A DNA stretch of 64,000 bases, from NCBI GenBank assembly GCA_902728285.1, contig CACVBU010000865.1:711044-775043 (forward strand), in the 5' to 3' direction. Numbering within the stretch: the first letter of the stretch is position 1; the number at the start of each line of letters is the position of its first letter. Made by a program: the position numbers and the translations under genes. This document shows positions 63,695 to 64,000 of this stretch, in pieces. This stretch comes from Clytia hemisphaerica (taxonomy: Eukaryota; Cnidaria; Hydrozoa; Leptothecata; Clytiidae). The notes under the pieces were generated by a model. The model ran no database searches, was not told the origin of the DNA, and worked only from the letters and a program-made list of their open reading frames with translations.

Positions 63695-64000
63695 ATTATA
63701 ATTGATTGTTTGTGTTTGAGTGGTAACTTTTTAACCAGCAACAACAAATACTTGTGAGTCCTTTTTTCACTTTCGATTTCGATTTTTTGTTTACATTTTT
63801 TACATAATTTATGGACGTAACCAGAGAATAAATTTATTCGCAAGATGGCAGACGGCATAATTTAAGCTGAACCGATTGAAAATGTAAAGTAAAGACCTAG
63901 AGTGAGGCCGCGTAGCCTTTCGACGGATGAGGGATTTTTGTTAGAAGGACCACTGTTTCGGGCCTTTATTGAAAGAAACGTGGTCTTGGTTTTAGACGTT
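63695..64000. other. Right edge, nothing recognised
   Basis: No exon, RNA gene or repeat boundary identified; it may include the 5' flank of the Harbinger-like exon. Confidence 0.35.

Overview
This window is AT-rich animal (metazoan) genomic DNA with spliced genes and many transposons. The genes are broken into short exons by GT-AG introns. The extracellular modules (thrombospondin type 1, C-type lectin-like, SEA, fibronectin III) occur together in this way only in animals. The mix of Helitron, RTE-like, CR1/L2-like and many foldback elements, plus the channel family present, suggests a marine invertebrate, possibly a cnidarian. The sequence alone does not fix the species.

Layout: 0-14 kb is almost entirely repeats. 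It holds a partial nucleoplasmin-like exon at the left edge, an RTE-like retrotransposon with a suspicious internal duplication, a 2.9-kb element with a 6-bp target duplication, and several foldback elements. At 14.2-20.4 kb lies an intact ribosomal protein L17 gene (+ strand, four coding exons, introns full of repeats). From 20.4 to 26.7 kb there are hairpins, a repeat whose second copy sits at 33.6-35.1 kb, and a non-autonomous Helitron.

From 48.5 kb down to 26.7 kb (- strand) I reconstruct one very large gene of 26 exons that stays in frame across every junction, about 2,100 residues, lacking only the short exon with the start codon. The order is: signal peptide, Thr/Ser-rich stalk, two related globular domains, a C-type lectin domain, half of a second one, an unassigned domain, four thrombospondin repeats with a Cys-rich insert, a SEA-like domain, three FN3 domains, a ligand-binding lobe, TM1, a K+-channel-type pore loop (filter T-H-G-F-G-D), TM2, a second ligand-binding lobe, TM3 and a cytoplasmic tail. 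The core topology is that of ionotropic glutamate receptors with a potassium-channel filter (GluR0-like), carried under a giant adhesive ectodomain. This is the most interesting object in the window.

At 51.7-54.9 kb (- strand) is a complete glutamine synthetase gene (six exons, 375 residues) with one GC-AG intron. From 55 to 64 kb there are foldback and TIR elements (one carrying a tRNA-like pol III promoter), a 5'-truncated CR1/L2-like retrotransposon with frameshifts, and a first exon resembling Harbinger (HARBI1-like) transposase. Apart from L17 (translation) and glutamine synthetase (ammonia/glutamate metabolism), the neighbouring genes show no obvious joint function.
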